A stretch of 42,466 bases of DNA, from IMG/VR virus record IMGVR_UViG_3300002514_000061, positions 1 to 42,466 of that record; one strand, written 5' to 3'. A program made the translations under genes and the position numbers. This DNA comes from a virus. Shown in pieces: positions 8,719 through 18,600 of the stretch (positions are counted from its first letter, which is position 1; each line of letters begins with the position of its first letter). A model generated the notes under the pieces. It saw only the letters and a list, made by a program, of their open reading frames with translations, searched no databases and was not told the DNA's origin.

Positions 8719-11514
8719 ATGATGGACGATTTTGGTATGTTCGGAAACCAAACTGAAATTGGTGAGCCGGGCGAACACGATCTTGGACTCGATAATGCGT
8801 CCGAAGAGGCGTTTTATGATCCGCCTCCATACGAGCCGCCCCGTAATGTTATCAGCCCAGATGCGGGTCCTATCGCGCGGGCTCTAGGATATCTGCCAAA
8901 TCCACTTACTGCGAAAGGCGCTATTGACATAGGCTTAGGTATTCTCAGTGGAGGATCTACTCTTCTTGGGAAAGATATTCCAGTGGCGCAAGCGGCTAGC
9001 TATGCTAATACGATGATAAATGCCTTAAATCGCGCTGGCGCACCGCGATCTACCGCAAAAGGGTATACAGGACCGGGGCCGCATCCTGATGAAGGCACGC
9101 CTTCTGACCCGCAAAATTTAGAAGATATAGGAACCCTGGTTGATTGGGTTGATCGGGACCGCTCTGGAGCGCCGCCCGCGCGGGGCGCTCCTCCAGCAGA
9201 ACTTGTTGAGCCACAGACGATGCCTATTTCGGGTGTTCCGCGAGAAACAACATCTGTAAACACAGGGCCGTTGAGCCCACCAGTGGAGCAAGCCGGGCCA
9301 ATGCAGGCCGCCCCGCCAATGCAGGCCGCGCCGCTGGAGCAAGCAAGAGATGTTTCATTTTCTATTTCGCAAGCACCTCCCGAAGGACGACCTTCTCCGG
9401 ACCAGAACATTGCAGCGTCAGGGGGTTCTAAATTTGGAGAAACAGAAAGAGCTATCGACGCATTTCTTCAGCCAGCGGTGGATTTTGTTGAGAAAGATAT
9501 TCCGGGTTACGTTGAAAACCTTGCTAATCTGTTCACGGGCAAGTCGCAGAATGTAGCGGCTAACGCTATGGTTGGTCCGCATGGCTTTCCCTTTGCCCCG
9601 CCGCCAACTCAAACTGCGGAACGAGACCCTAGTAAGTATGGCGATCAAGATAATGACGGGGCAGGAGATCCCATTTACCCTCGTGAAGCAAGCGCTCCGG
9701 TTGCGCAGGCAGAACTAGCGCCGATTAACCCGGCTGCTTACGAAAATTACTTTATGGGATATGATCCCGATTATGATCCTTATTTAGCTGGCTTTGTGGG
9801 ACAGCCAAATCTTTACGGGCGGCGCGAAGTAGTAGCAGAAGGTGGTGGTGGCATTATGAATTTACAGAGACAAGCAAATCAATTAGCCGCTCAGGGGCGT
9901 GGTGGGGACACCATGCTCATGCACATGCGCCCTGACGAGGTGGCTGGTCTGGCTTCTCTAGGAGGAGTTACTAGGAACCCGTCTACAGGATTGCCTGAAG
10001 GTTTTCTCCTCCCTGCTCTTGGTGCGTTTTTGCCGGGTCTAATGGGTCTGGGAGGAAGCTCTATTCTGGGCGGAGCTTTAGCTACGGGGTTGGGCGCTGG
10101 CGCAGGGCAGGCATTGCAGAGTAAAATAATGGGAGAGGAAGACCCGCTTAAGAAGGGAATGGTGGCGGGCCTCACCGCAGGGCTAGGCAGCGCAGCGCTG
10201 GGTGGATTCGGCAAGATGTTTGGAGGCGAAGTGGGCGGTGCATCTAATGCCCTTACTTCGCAGACTGCGAAGGAGCTAGGCACAACAGAAGCTCTAAAGG
10301 CGGGGCAAAGAGCGGGCAAAATGTTTCCAGAGGTTGGGTCTTTTGCCAATCTGGACTCTAAACTTATGGGCGCAGGAGATGCTGCTCGTGAAGCGCTAAC
10401 TGTTAATCCTCTTACTACGGCAGGAGTTCTTGGTGGCGTAGGAGGCGCTGCTTCTGACGCTTACGCCATGCAGAACGCTGGAGGCATGATGCCCGGAGAA
10501 GGCACAACTACACGTAAGAGTTTCCGCGAGCCGCAGGTGCGTAAGCGCACAGGTTTAGCTCAGTCTGGTGACCTTACTTCCTACGGGTTCGGGCCAGAAG
10601 GTTTGTTCTACGGTGAGGGGGTCTATGCGGAAGACGGCGGCAGGCCAGTAAAAAGAATGAGTCCGGGTGGTCTTGCTGGAATGGCTGCCTATAGGCGTCC
10701 CCCACGCAATCCTTTTGGCGGTCATGGTCAAGGTGTGCAGGGTAGCGTGCAAGAGGCTACGGGGAATCTAGGCGAGGCTAACCAAGCCTTACAGGCTGCA
10801 ACCGATCAAGTGAACCGCGCCATGGGAACCCTTAATCCCCAGCAACAGACTCTGGGGCGCGGGATTAGATCGTCCATGGGCGGCAAGGGGGGCGGTGGTA
10901 GAAATCCCCACCGACTCGTTGAACAAATCGCAGCCCCCTTTGGGGGGCAACAGACAGCACTAGATCAGGCTCATCAGCAGCAACTGTTACAGGAACAAAG
11001 GGCTCCTTATGTTCAAATAGCCCGTAGGATGGAGGAAGGTGGCATTGCTTCAATGCCAGAAGGGGGCGGTGATGCGGTGGCGTTGCAAGTGACGCAAGAC
11101 GCAGTAGAAGCCGTGCGCGGTGAACATCCTGAGCCAGAGATAGCCATTGAATCATTTGTTTCCTACTTCGGGCCGGAAGCGTTTGAGAGTCTTCGTCGCT
11201 TAGTTATTCAGGAAGAGTCCGCAAGGACTATGGGCAAGGCGGACGGCCTTGTTAATGGCGATGATGGTGGCCGCGATGACGTACAGCGTGGTACTATTGA
11301 CGGCGATCAAGAGCTTAATATCAGCGGGGGCGAGTACATATTTTCCGCTGACGATGTGGCCCTGATTGGTGACGGGAATACCGAAGCTGGCGCAAGAAGG
11401 TTAGATGAGGCGCGAGATAAGCTAAGGCGTTCAGCTAGGGGCACGACAGAGCGGCCTGCCTACATGGGTGAGGGCGCTGCTACGGAGATGATGGAAGAGG
11501 TGATGACTGCTTGA
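8719..11514 (+). CDS. Large Gly/Ala/Pro-rich structural protein with a conserved phage C-terminal domain
   Basis: A 931-residue protein of low-complexity composition. It has a Pro/Ala-rich region (about residues 140-260) and a Gly/Ala/Leu-rich hydrophobic region (about 425-600, e.g. GAFLPGLMGLGGSSILGGAL) that could insert into membrane. The C-terminal part (about 850-920) carries IDGDQELNISGGEYIFSADD followed by LIGDGNTEAGARRLDE. This matches a domain I know from many phage virion proteins ('idG.q.a.LSdGEFV.pAdvVs.lGnGs..aGA..L'). Two adjacent ATG codons can serve as start (8719 or 8722). The protein is probably a structural or internal virion protein; the exact role is unknown. Confidence 0.7.
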   Translation: MMDDFGMFGNQTEIGEPGEHDLGLDNASEEAFYDPPPYEPPRNVISPDAGPIARALGYLPNPLTAKGAIDIGLGILSGGSTLLGKDIPVAQAASYANTMINALNRAGAPRSTAKGYTGPGPHPDEGTPSDPQNLEDIGTLVDWVDRDRSGAPPARGAPPAELVEPQTMPISGVPRETTSVNTGPLSPPVEQAGPMQAAPPMQAAPLEQARDVSFSISQAPPEGRPSPDQNIAASGGSKFGETERAIDAFLQPAVDFVEKDIPGYVENLANLFTGKSQNVAANAMVGPHGFPFAPPPTQTAERDPSKYGDQDNDGAGDPIYPREASAPVAQAELAPINPAAYENYFMGYDPDYDPYLAGFVGQPNLYGRREVVAEGGGGIMNLQRQANQLAAQGRGGDTMLMHMRPDEVAGLASLGGVTRNPSTGLPEGFLLPALGAFLPGLMGLGGSSILGGALATGLGAGAGQALQSKIMGEEDPLKKGMVAGLTAGLGSAALGGFGKMFGGEVGGASNALTSQTAKELGTTEALKAGQRAGKMFPEVGSFANLDSKLMGAGDAAREALTVNPLTTAGVLGGVGGAASDAYAMQNAGGMMPGEGTTTRKSFREPQVRKRTGLAQSGDLTSYGFGPEGLFYGEGVYAEDGGRPVKRMSPGGLAGMAAYRRPPRNPFGGHGQGVQGSVQEATGNLGEANQALQAATDQVNRAMGTLNPQQQTLGRGIRSSMGGKGGGGRNPHRLVEQIAAPFGGQQTALDQAHQQQLLQEQRAPYVQIARRMEEGGIASMPEGGGDAVALQVTQDAVEAVRGEHPEPEIAIESFVSYFGPEAFESLRRLVIQEESARTMGKADGLVNGDDGGRDDVQRGTIDGDQELNISGGEYIFSADDVALIGDGNTEAGARRLDEARDKLRRSARGTTERPAYMGEGAATEMMEEVMTA

Positions 11515-11930
11515 AGGTATCTATTGTCCCGCCCGAAAGGGTGCATGAGTGTTGGGATGAGGTGGCTCCGCTGCTTCAGCCAGCGGTGGACAGATCCGGG
11601 GGAAGGTTCCTCATGGAGGATGTGTACCATTTAGTTGCTACAGGTGAGAACCACTTGTGGGTGGTGTTTGAAGATGGGGTAATCGTAGCGTGTTGCACTA
11701 CAGCGTTCACGGAATACCCACGAAAGAGGATGTTGACGGGGCAATTTCTAGGTGGAAGCCAGATGATAGAATGGGTTCCCAAATTAGATGAGGTCTTGCA
11801 GCAATGGGGTACAGATCATGGGTGCTCTGGGATTGAGTTGACCGGGCGCAAAGGCTGGCTCCGGGTTTTGGATAAGATAGGTTGGGACGTTACGTTCTAC
11901 ATAATGGAGAAAAGCTATGGGCAAAGGTAG
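11511..11930 (+). CDS. GNAT-fold-like internal virion protein (T7 gp13-type position)
   Basis: A 139-residue protein starting at a TTG that overlaps the upstream stop (TTGA), so it is probably made by translational coupling. The pattern of a hydrophobic strand after the first helix (ENHLWVVFEDGVIVACCTTA), a central helix, and a C-terminal GRKGWLRVLDKIGWDVTFYI strand-helix-strand is that of small GNAT-like proteins placed before the internal virion proteins in T7-like and marine podoviruses. The classical acetyl-CoA loop (Q/RxxGxG/A) is not clear, so acetyltransferase activity is doubtful. The role is probably structural or in assembly. Confidence 0.6.
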   Translation: MKVSIVPPERVHECWDEVAPLLQPAVDRSGGRFLMEDVYHLVATGENHLWVVFEDGVIVACCTTAFTEYPRKRMLTGQFLGGSQMIEWVPKLDEVLQQWGTDHGCSGIELTGRKGWLRVLDKIGWDVTFYIMEKSYGQR

Positions 11931-13056
11931 TGGCGGTGGGCCTACTCCCACCCCTACAAAAAGCACGGTTACACAGACAAGTCTGCCCGAATATGCGCAG
12001 CCTTATTATGAGGATCTATTAGATCGTGGCGTAACAGAGTCAAAGACTGATTATCAAACGTATGGCGGTCCTCGTATAGCTGGCTTCAACCCAACCCAGC
12101 AAGCCGGTTTTGATATGCAAGTAGGTTCTGCTACGGAAGCACCTACTGGCATGATGGATGCCAAGGACTATTACTCAGGAATTTTAAATAGGTCTTATCC
12201 TTCTCGAACTGGAGGGGGGAAACCGGGCCTTGGGGGGCGTCCTACTTTGCCTCCGGGTCGCTTTATGGAAGCTGTTGCAGGGGAAGCACCGCCATCTGGG
12301 GGTGAGCAAATGGATGCCTATGGAGTTTCTGGTGGTCAGAGAGGCCCTCGTGCGTTTCAGGCTCAGAACTACCAGAAGTTTGTTGGGGGGTATGACCCAT
12401 CAGAGTCCTATAAGGAATACATGGACCCGTACCTAGAGGATGTTCTTGGTCGTCAACGAACACGAGCCGACGAGATGTTTGCTGAACAGCAGCAGGCACG
12501 GACAGATCAAAGGATTGCAGCAGGAGGTCGCAGAGGCAGTCGCCGTTATGTCCAGCAGGCCTTGGAGCGTGATAAATATGAGCAACGCATGGGTGACCTA
12601 GAGGCCAAGCAAAGGTCTCAGGGGTATCTCTCGGCCCAACAACAGGCTAGGGACCAGTTCTTGCGTGATCGGCAGGCTCGTATGGATGCTGCAAAATTGG
12701 GGAGCGCCGATAGATTGTCGGAGGCTGGCTATGGTTTACAGGCTGCGGCTGCTGCTGCGGGAATTGATCCGCAGTTATTTGCCTTACAGCAGCAACAAGC
12801 TGGTGCGCTGCAAGGAGTGGGTGCTGCGGAGCAGAAGATGGATCAATCAAACCTTGATCTTGCTTATCAGGACTTCCTTAACCAGAGGGACTTTGATCGT
12901 AGACAGCTTCAGTTCTTGGCTGGCCTACTACAGGGTGTGCCTGTTACCCCTCAATCTGAGGTCTACCAGTATCAAGCCCCCGGATCATTTAGTGGTCAGA
13001 TGGCTGGTGCTGGTCTTGGTGGTTTGGGTCTGTACAAAATGCTTTCAGGATCGTAG
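11917..13056 (+). CDS. Internal virion protein, Gln/Ala-rich (gp14-like position)
   Basis: A 379-residue protein preceded by GGAG at 7 bases and overlapping the previous gene by 14 bases. The N-terminus contains TQTSLPEYAQPYYEDLLDRG and RIAGFNPTQQAGFDMQ, signatures common in marine podovirus internal virion proteins. The middle (about residues 180-290) is a long charged, Gln-rich helical region (EQQQARTDQRIAAGGRRGSR, then AQQQARDQFLRDRQARMDAA). The C-terminus is short, Gly-rich and hydrophobic (AGLGGLGLYKML). It sits between the GNAT-like protein and the hydrolase-bearing protein, the place of T7 gp14. A role in the ejected trans-envelope channel is inferred from synteny. Confidence 0.7.
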   Translation: MGKGSGGGPTPTPTKSTVTQTSLPEYAQPYYEDLLDRGVTESKTDYQTYGGPRIAGFNPTQQAGFDMQVGSATEAPTGMMDAKDYYSGILNRSYPSRTGGGKPGLGGRPTLPPGRFMEAVAGEAPPSGGEQMDAYGVSGGQRGPRAFQAQNYQKFVGGYDPSESYKEYMDPYLEDVLGRQRTRADEMFAEQQQARTDQRIAAGGRRGSRRYVQQALERDKYEQRMGDLEAKQRSQGYLSAQQQARDQFLRDRQARMDAAKLGSADRLSEAGYGLQAAAAAAGIDPQLFALQQQQAGALQGVGAAEQKMDQSNLDLAYQDFLNQRDFDRRQLQFLAGLLQGVPVTPQSEVYQYQAPGSFSGQMAGAGLGGLGLYKMLSGS

Positions 13057-13060
13057 GGCC

Positions 13061-15601
13061 ATGACAAATATTCTACAGATGCAGGAAATACTGAAGAGTA
13101 TTCCCGACCAGAGGCTTATGCAGGAAATGCAGGAGCCGACAGGACGTGCGCCCCAGTATCTGGTGATGACTGAGATCCAGCGGCGCAAGAAAGTTCGTGA
13201 CGAGTATCAGGGCCAAACGCAGGAACAACAAACAACCGTAGCAGAAGACATAGTGGGAGGGCCTCCTCCTCAACAGTCGTCCATGGCACCTCCGGGTATG
13301 CCGCCGCAGATGGCCCAAGGGATGCCGCCACAGATGCAGCCGCCCATGGCTGCGGCTCAACCTCCTATGAACATGGAGGGCGGCGGTGCTTTGTATATGC
13401 AGAAGGGGTCAAAAGCCTCTCAGTATTTCGGGGCTGTGGATTTGAACCGTTTGGTAAGTTTAGTCGAGGCAGAGGCAGGTAATCAAGATCTTGCGGGCAG
13501 ACGCGCAGTTGCTGCGGTGATCTTAAACAGAACGCTTTCTGATCAGTTCCCTGACACGATTCAGGCTGTGGCTGAACAAAGAACCCCCGGTGGAAGTTAC
13601 CAGTTTAGTCCTTTGATAAATGTAGGTGGTGATATAGATAAGTTGCCAGCAGGATCGGCGGGGACAAGGGCAGCGGTCCTTGAATTAATAGCAGATTTTG
13701 ACGGGAAGAATCCCGTCGGGGATGCGCTGTATTTTCAGAACCCTGAAATATCAGGGATGATCTTCCCTGCCCTGCGCGATTACTATGATAATGGCAAACG
13801 AAACAGTAAACCTTTCCCTGATGGAGTAACTAAGTATGGCGATCATATTTTCTCTGATCGTTACGGCAACGAAGAGACCGTTGCGCTTGAATCCGTGGCA
13901 TTTAGGGTAGAAGACAATGCGCTTACAGACGTAGACAAGAAACGCCTTGGTACTAATGAAGCACTGAAGATTACAGGCGCTGGCGAAGAAGTGATAATGG
14001 CAGAGTCTGAGCCTGCTCCTGTGCCCCCCTCAGCTTTTCGAGGCGGCATTGCAGGAATCCCCGAAAAGATAGCCGAGAGAACAGGCGGCTTCAGAGGCCC
14101 TTCCCTTGCTGAAACGCTACAGCAAGTATCCCCTGATGCCAGATTGAATGTAGCAGGGTATGATGCTGCTGCTTCTGCGGGTTCTGGCTTGCCCATTGGG
14201 GAGGTTCCCCCTCCCGCGCCTCGCCCTGATGTTGTTAAGCGTATGGGGGATATAGCTGCGGCTACAAATGCGGCCCAAATGGCTGAAGATCCTTTGGTTG
14301 CGTTCGGAGGATTAGGTGCAACGGGTAGTCAGGCCACCCCTTTCGTGCCTGACCCTAATGTGGTTAAGCGCCTGCAAGATATGGCTGCGGCTACAAATGC
14401 AGCGCAATCGGTTTCCCCAGACGCTAACCTTCCTGTGGCAGGGTATGATCCTGGTTTTGTCCCTGAGCCAACATTTGGAGATACGGTCAGCACTATGCTT
14501 GCTAGTGCTGTGCCTCCTCCTACTAAGAAAAGGGAAGAACTTTTTAGTGATCCCAAAAATTATTTAGTAGATCAGTACAAGCGCTTTGCTACGGAGCTTG
14601 CCGACAAAACTAGAGTAGCCCCTCAGTACGAAACAGCAGCCGCTTCTCCGGGTTCATTCGCTTTGGACTACGGCGATGACTACGCCTCAATACCCGCTGT
14701 TGACCAATTTGAGCCACCTCGTGCAACTGCATCTATTGATCCTATTCAAGCTCAATCTGCCGGGGCAAGCATACCTTCCGCAGGAGCAATGGAAGCGGCG
14801 TATCGTAAACATATCGAACGTCCGGCAGCGCCAGCAGGAGAAGAGGTAAAAGTTACTGATGATGTTATTGAGGCGCCGTCCGCAGCAAGTGGGACAGGCA
14901 CACCGACCGCCGCACCAACCGGCGGCATGGCAGACCTTCTCGCCCAGATACAGGCAGGGCGCGACGATGCCAAGGCTATGGGCCTACTCACTGCTGGTCT
15001 TGGGATCATGCAACAAGCCAGCCAGCCGGGAGCTACCTTGTTAAGCTCTATTCCCGGAGCAGCAGCAGGGGTCAAGCAGTACAGTGCGGATAAGGCTAAC
15101 CTTGCCAAGCAGCAGCTTGCTCTCGCCACCCTTGCCAATCAGCAAAGGGCGACAGAAATAGCGGCGGAAAAAGCAGCTACTGGAACTGACTTCAACCTTG
15201 GACGTACTCAGGCTTTGGCGGCTGTCAGGCGTAGTCCTAAGCTTTCTGCCAAATACCTAGATGCAGAAGGTCAGCCTACCCTTGCATTTGAAGAATATGC
15301 AGCACAAACATTTAGGAGCGCTTCTCCTTTAATAGAGCAAAGGACGTTACAGACAGAAGCTCTGGCCTACAAAAACTGGCTTGCTGGTCAAGGCAATATT
15401 GCACTAAAGACTAGACTGAAAATAAAAGCGGACGCGAAGGCGAACAATCAACCAGTGCCAAAAGGTAGTGCTCTTGAGGCTCTAGTAAATGAGGACATCA
15501 GGAAACAATACAATAAGTGGCGATCTGGAGTATTGGGCACTAACACAGGCACCAGAACAAAATCTCTATCGGCATATGAAACTAAGCAACCCGCTGGTTG
15601 A
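13061..15601 (+). CDS. Internal virion protein with SleB-like peptidoglycan hydrolase domain
   Basis: Starts at ATG 13061, four bases after the previous stop; an in-frame extension upstream lies inside the previous gene and is unlikely. 846 residues. After a Met/Pro-rich linker (about 60-105), residues 125-270 match a cell-wall hydrolase of the SleB/Hydrolase_2 type. LVEAEAGNQDLAG is followed by AVAAVILNRTLSDQFP, then QAVAEQ and QFSPL, and GDALYFQNP. E138 aligns with the catalytic Glu. The middle (about 340-480) has repeated short units (VVKRMGDIAAATNAAQ / VVKRLQDMAAATNAAQ; VSPDARLNVAGYD / VSPDANLPVAGYD). The C-terminus is Ala/Gln-rich helix. The hydrolase would open peptidoglycan during DNA entry, like the lytic domain of T7 gp16. 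Confidence 0.78.
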   Translation: MTNILQMQEILKSIPDQRLMQEMQEPTGRAPQYLVMTEIQRRKKVRDEYQGQTQEQQTTVAEDIVGGPPPQQSSMAPPGMPPQMAQGMPPQMQPPMAAAQPPMNMEGGGALYMQKGSKASQYFGAVDLNRLVSLVEAEAGNQDLAGRRAVAAVILNRTLSDQFPDTIQAVAEQRTPGGSYQFSPLINVGGDIDKLPAGSAGTRAAVLELIADFDGKNPVGDALYFQNPEISGMIFPALRDYYDNGKRNSKPFPDGVTKYGDHIFSDRYGNEETVALESVAFRVEDNALTDVDKKRLGTNEALKITGAGEEVIMAESEPAPVPPSAFRGGIAGIPEKIAERTGGFRGPSLAETLQQVSPDARLNVAGYDAAASAGSGLPIGEVPPPAPRPDVVKRMGDIAAATNAAQMAEDPLVAFGGLGATGSQATPFVPDPNVVKRLQDMAAATNAAQSVSPDANLPVAGYDPGFVPEPTFGDTVSTMLASAVPPPTKKREELFSDPKNYLVDQYKRFATELADKTRVAPQYETAAASPGSFALDYGDDYASIPAVDQFEPPRATASIDPIQAQSAGASIPSAGAMEAAYRKHIERPAAPAGEEVKVTDDVIEAPSAASGTGTPTAAPTGGMADLLAQIQAGRDDAKAMGLLTAGLGIMQQASQPGATLLSSIPGAAAGVKQYSADKANLAKQQLALATLANQQRATEIAAEKAATGTDFNLGRTQALAAVRRSPKLSAKYLDAEGQPTLAFEEYAAQTFRSASPLIEQRTLQTEALAYKNWLAGQGNIALKTRLKIKADAKANNQPVPKGSALEALVNEDIRKQYNKWRSGVLGTNTGTRTKSLSAYETKQPAG

Positions 15602-15615
15602 TTGGGAAAGATATC

Positions 15616-18600
15616 ATGGGGTTTGATGTTCTTGGTGCAAGAAATGATGGCTACACAGATGATGAGATAGCTGATTATCTGTCGCAGCAACGCGGGTTTA
15701 ATATTACGGGCGCTCGTGACGATGGTTATTCTAGCACAGAAATCATTGATTACCTTGTGCCTCCGGTGGCTACACCAGCCCCTGAGGAATCTTCTGAAGA
15801 AGGGTTCCTCCCTCAGTTAAAAGGCAGCTTCCTCTCCACGCTCACAGAAGGCAACCCTAGACTAGGCGCAAGGGCTGTTGAGGGCCTTGGTCGTGCGTTT
15901 GGCAGCGAGACCATGACGCAATGGGGATCTGAAACAGCTAAAGAGTATGATGAATCTCCTGATAAGTTTGTGCCCCGTGAGCCAGATGCTCTGGAGGCTA
16001 TCCTATCAGGTGAGCTAGGCCGCATTGGTGATGCTCTTGGGTCTGGATTAGGCCAAGGCTTGGCGTCTCTTGCCGTGCCTGTGGCTACCGCTCTGCCCGG
16101 CGCTGCTCTTGGCGCACCTCTTGGGCCGGTGGGCATGGCAGTAGGAGCTAGAGCAGGGGCGGGGCTGGGTTCATTCGCTCTGAACTACGGCGACACCTAT
16201 GATTACCTGTTAGAGCAAGAGAAAGTAGAAGCCGATCTGGCAGCGAAAGTTGCTGTTGGTCCCGGTGTGATCATGGCTGCGCTAGACATGATTGGTTTGA
16301 GCGCTTTATCAGCGCCGTTCCGCAACAAAACGCAGAAGGAAATTTCCCGGTCTATTACTAAGAGGTTCTTACAGCTAGGCAAGCGCGGGTTTACAACGGA
16401 GGGCGCAACCGAACTAGCGCAGCAGATTGTACAGGAGTTGACCGGTGAGGGAACTGAGCTTGCGGGTGTGGCGGGAACTGACATTGAGCTTAACCAGCGC
16501 ATGCGTAATGTTATTAACGCCGGTATTATTGGTAGTCTTACTGGTGGCACTGTTGGCACTATCACTGCTCCCCTGGCTAGACCGACTGATGAATCGGCGG
16601 CTCCGGTACTCCCCGATGTTACGGAGGGGCTACCAGAAACATTAGATATAGAGACTGAAACTACCCTTGAGGAAGACACTGCTGATGGGGAGCAGTCCGT
16701 TACAGAAGCGGATATGGCTTCTGAGGGTCAACTGGATTTAAATTTTGCATCCGAAGAGGTTGCGCAGGACGAGGTAGAATCTGCGGTTACGCCCCCAGCG
16801 AGTGACGAGTTCGTAACTGAACAGGTTGAGGGTGGTGTAGATGAAACAGTCGCTCCCGATTTAGGGCCTATCGACATTGCCGGTGTATCTGATGAAGTCG
16901 TGGACGAACAGTTGCGACAAGTTGTTGCAGACCCGTCTCCTGAGGGGCCTGCCGCTCCTGATCTGGGGGAGCTTGATTTAGAAGTTACGGAGCCTGTTTC
17001 TCCAGAGTTTCAGGACAGTTCATTAGAAACGATTCCGGTTGCCGCAGGGCAGATGGAACTGTTCCCCTCCTCTACGATTGAGGAGCTTACTGCTTCTGCG
17101 CAATCGGCTACTCCGAAGTTGTCTACCCCTGAGCATATTGTAAAAAAAGTAGTTGAGAACTTGAACCGCCGCCTTCAGGCACGCGGTTTGGCCGATGACG
17201 TGTCGTTAATTATAACTGATACAATATTCCGGCCTGAGATGGGGGCAAGCCCAGACTCCACACCCAGTGAAGCTAAGTACATCCCTCGTACACAGTCGGC
17301 TAAAGGCGCAATAATCTTAGCCCTTGATGCACTCCCCGAATCCACCCTCAGAAAACCCAAAGAGATGGCAACCTATCTTGCCGGTCTTACAGATCACGAG
17401 ACTGTTCACTCATGGGTGGACATTGGGGTGATAAACGACAACGACATGCAGGCTTTGTCTAAGGCGGCGTCCCTAGCCCCGCACTGGTCTGATCCTAATA
17501 AGACAGTGATGGACGTAATAGCAGATGTGTACCCTGATCTTGATGCTGAAGGGCAGATAGAAGAAGCGGCGGCTGAATTATTCAGGGGCCATGCGGCTGG
17601 TAACGTAGTTCTCAAGGGACGGCCCCTGTCAATATGGCAACGCATTATGAACTTCTTCAGGAATCTTAAGGGAGGCCTAGCAGAAGCTGACATATACAAG
17701 GCGGCTCAGGTTTTCGACAGGGTTGGAATGTCACCTGACTTTGTATCTGTTGCGCCTGCCGCTCCCGCCGATGACTTCGGGGATGATTTGGTCCAGGCCG
17801 TGGGTGGTAAGGATAAGTCGTTAGGCGAAGAGTTGCGCGACGACAAGGAAGCTCGCTTATTTCAGGGTGGTCCCAATATGTGGAAACCCGAACCCGGCAA
17901 GCCGTTTGGCACGCCTCAACTTAAATTTGTAGGCACTGTTGGGGGGCAAGCATATGGCTGGGGGCTTTATTTCTCTCAAATTCCGGGTGTCGGGCGAGAC
18001 TTTGCAAAATATTATACAGGAGGTTCAGATAAGCCCGGTCAGTTTCTTGAGCTTGATATCCCAGATGATGCGGTAGCTAAGTTTTTAAATTACAATTTTC
18101 CTTTAAGAGAGCAGCCTGAAGTTGTGCAACAGGCAGTCGAGCGCATTTATGATCGCTTCCCGGCTTTAAAAGAAATAATGCGAAGCACCGCCCCAAGCGT
18201 TGACGCAGAACAAAACCCAAGAGGCCAAGACCTTTATCGGAGCCTTATACAATTAATATCGGAAGAGCGGGACATTACCCCCTACGGTTCATCCGGGGTT
18301 ATTAGGACCGATGCGTTTAAAGATGCAAGTTTGGCACTAGGGGAAGCGGGGATACCCGGTCATCAATATAGCCTTGACCCTGAAATGGCCTCAAGGCCAA
18401 CAGCGAAAGGCCTTGCTGCTCGCCTCATAAATCTTACAGGTAGCGTTGACGCTGCGATTGTAGAGGCGCAAGAACGTATAGCTGATGCAGAGCAACGAGG
18501 AGTTGATCTGGCTAATTCAGAGTTTCAAGTGCCTGCTGCTTTGGAAATCCTTCAAGAACAAGGTGACCCTCGCAGGTATAACTACGTGATTTGGGATCAA

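Noticed and set aside
12665-13060. Upstream in-frame extension of the SleB-domain protein
   Set aside because: It overlaps the Gln-rich internal virion gene entirely; the ATG at 13061 directly follows that gene.
15598-15615. TTG start for the giant protein, overlapping the previous stop
   Set aside because: No ribosome binding site before it, whereas GGGAAAG precedes ATG 15616. Coupling by TTGA remains possible.
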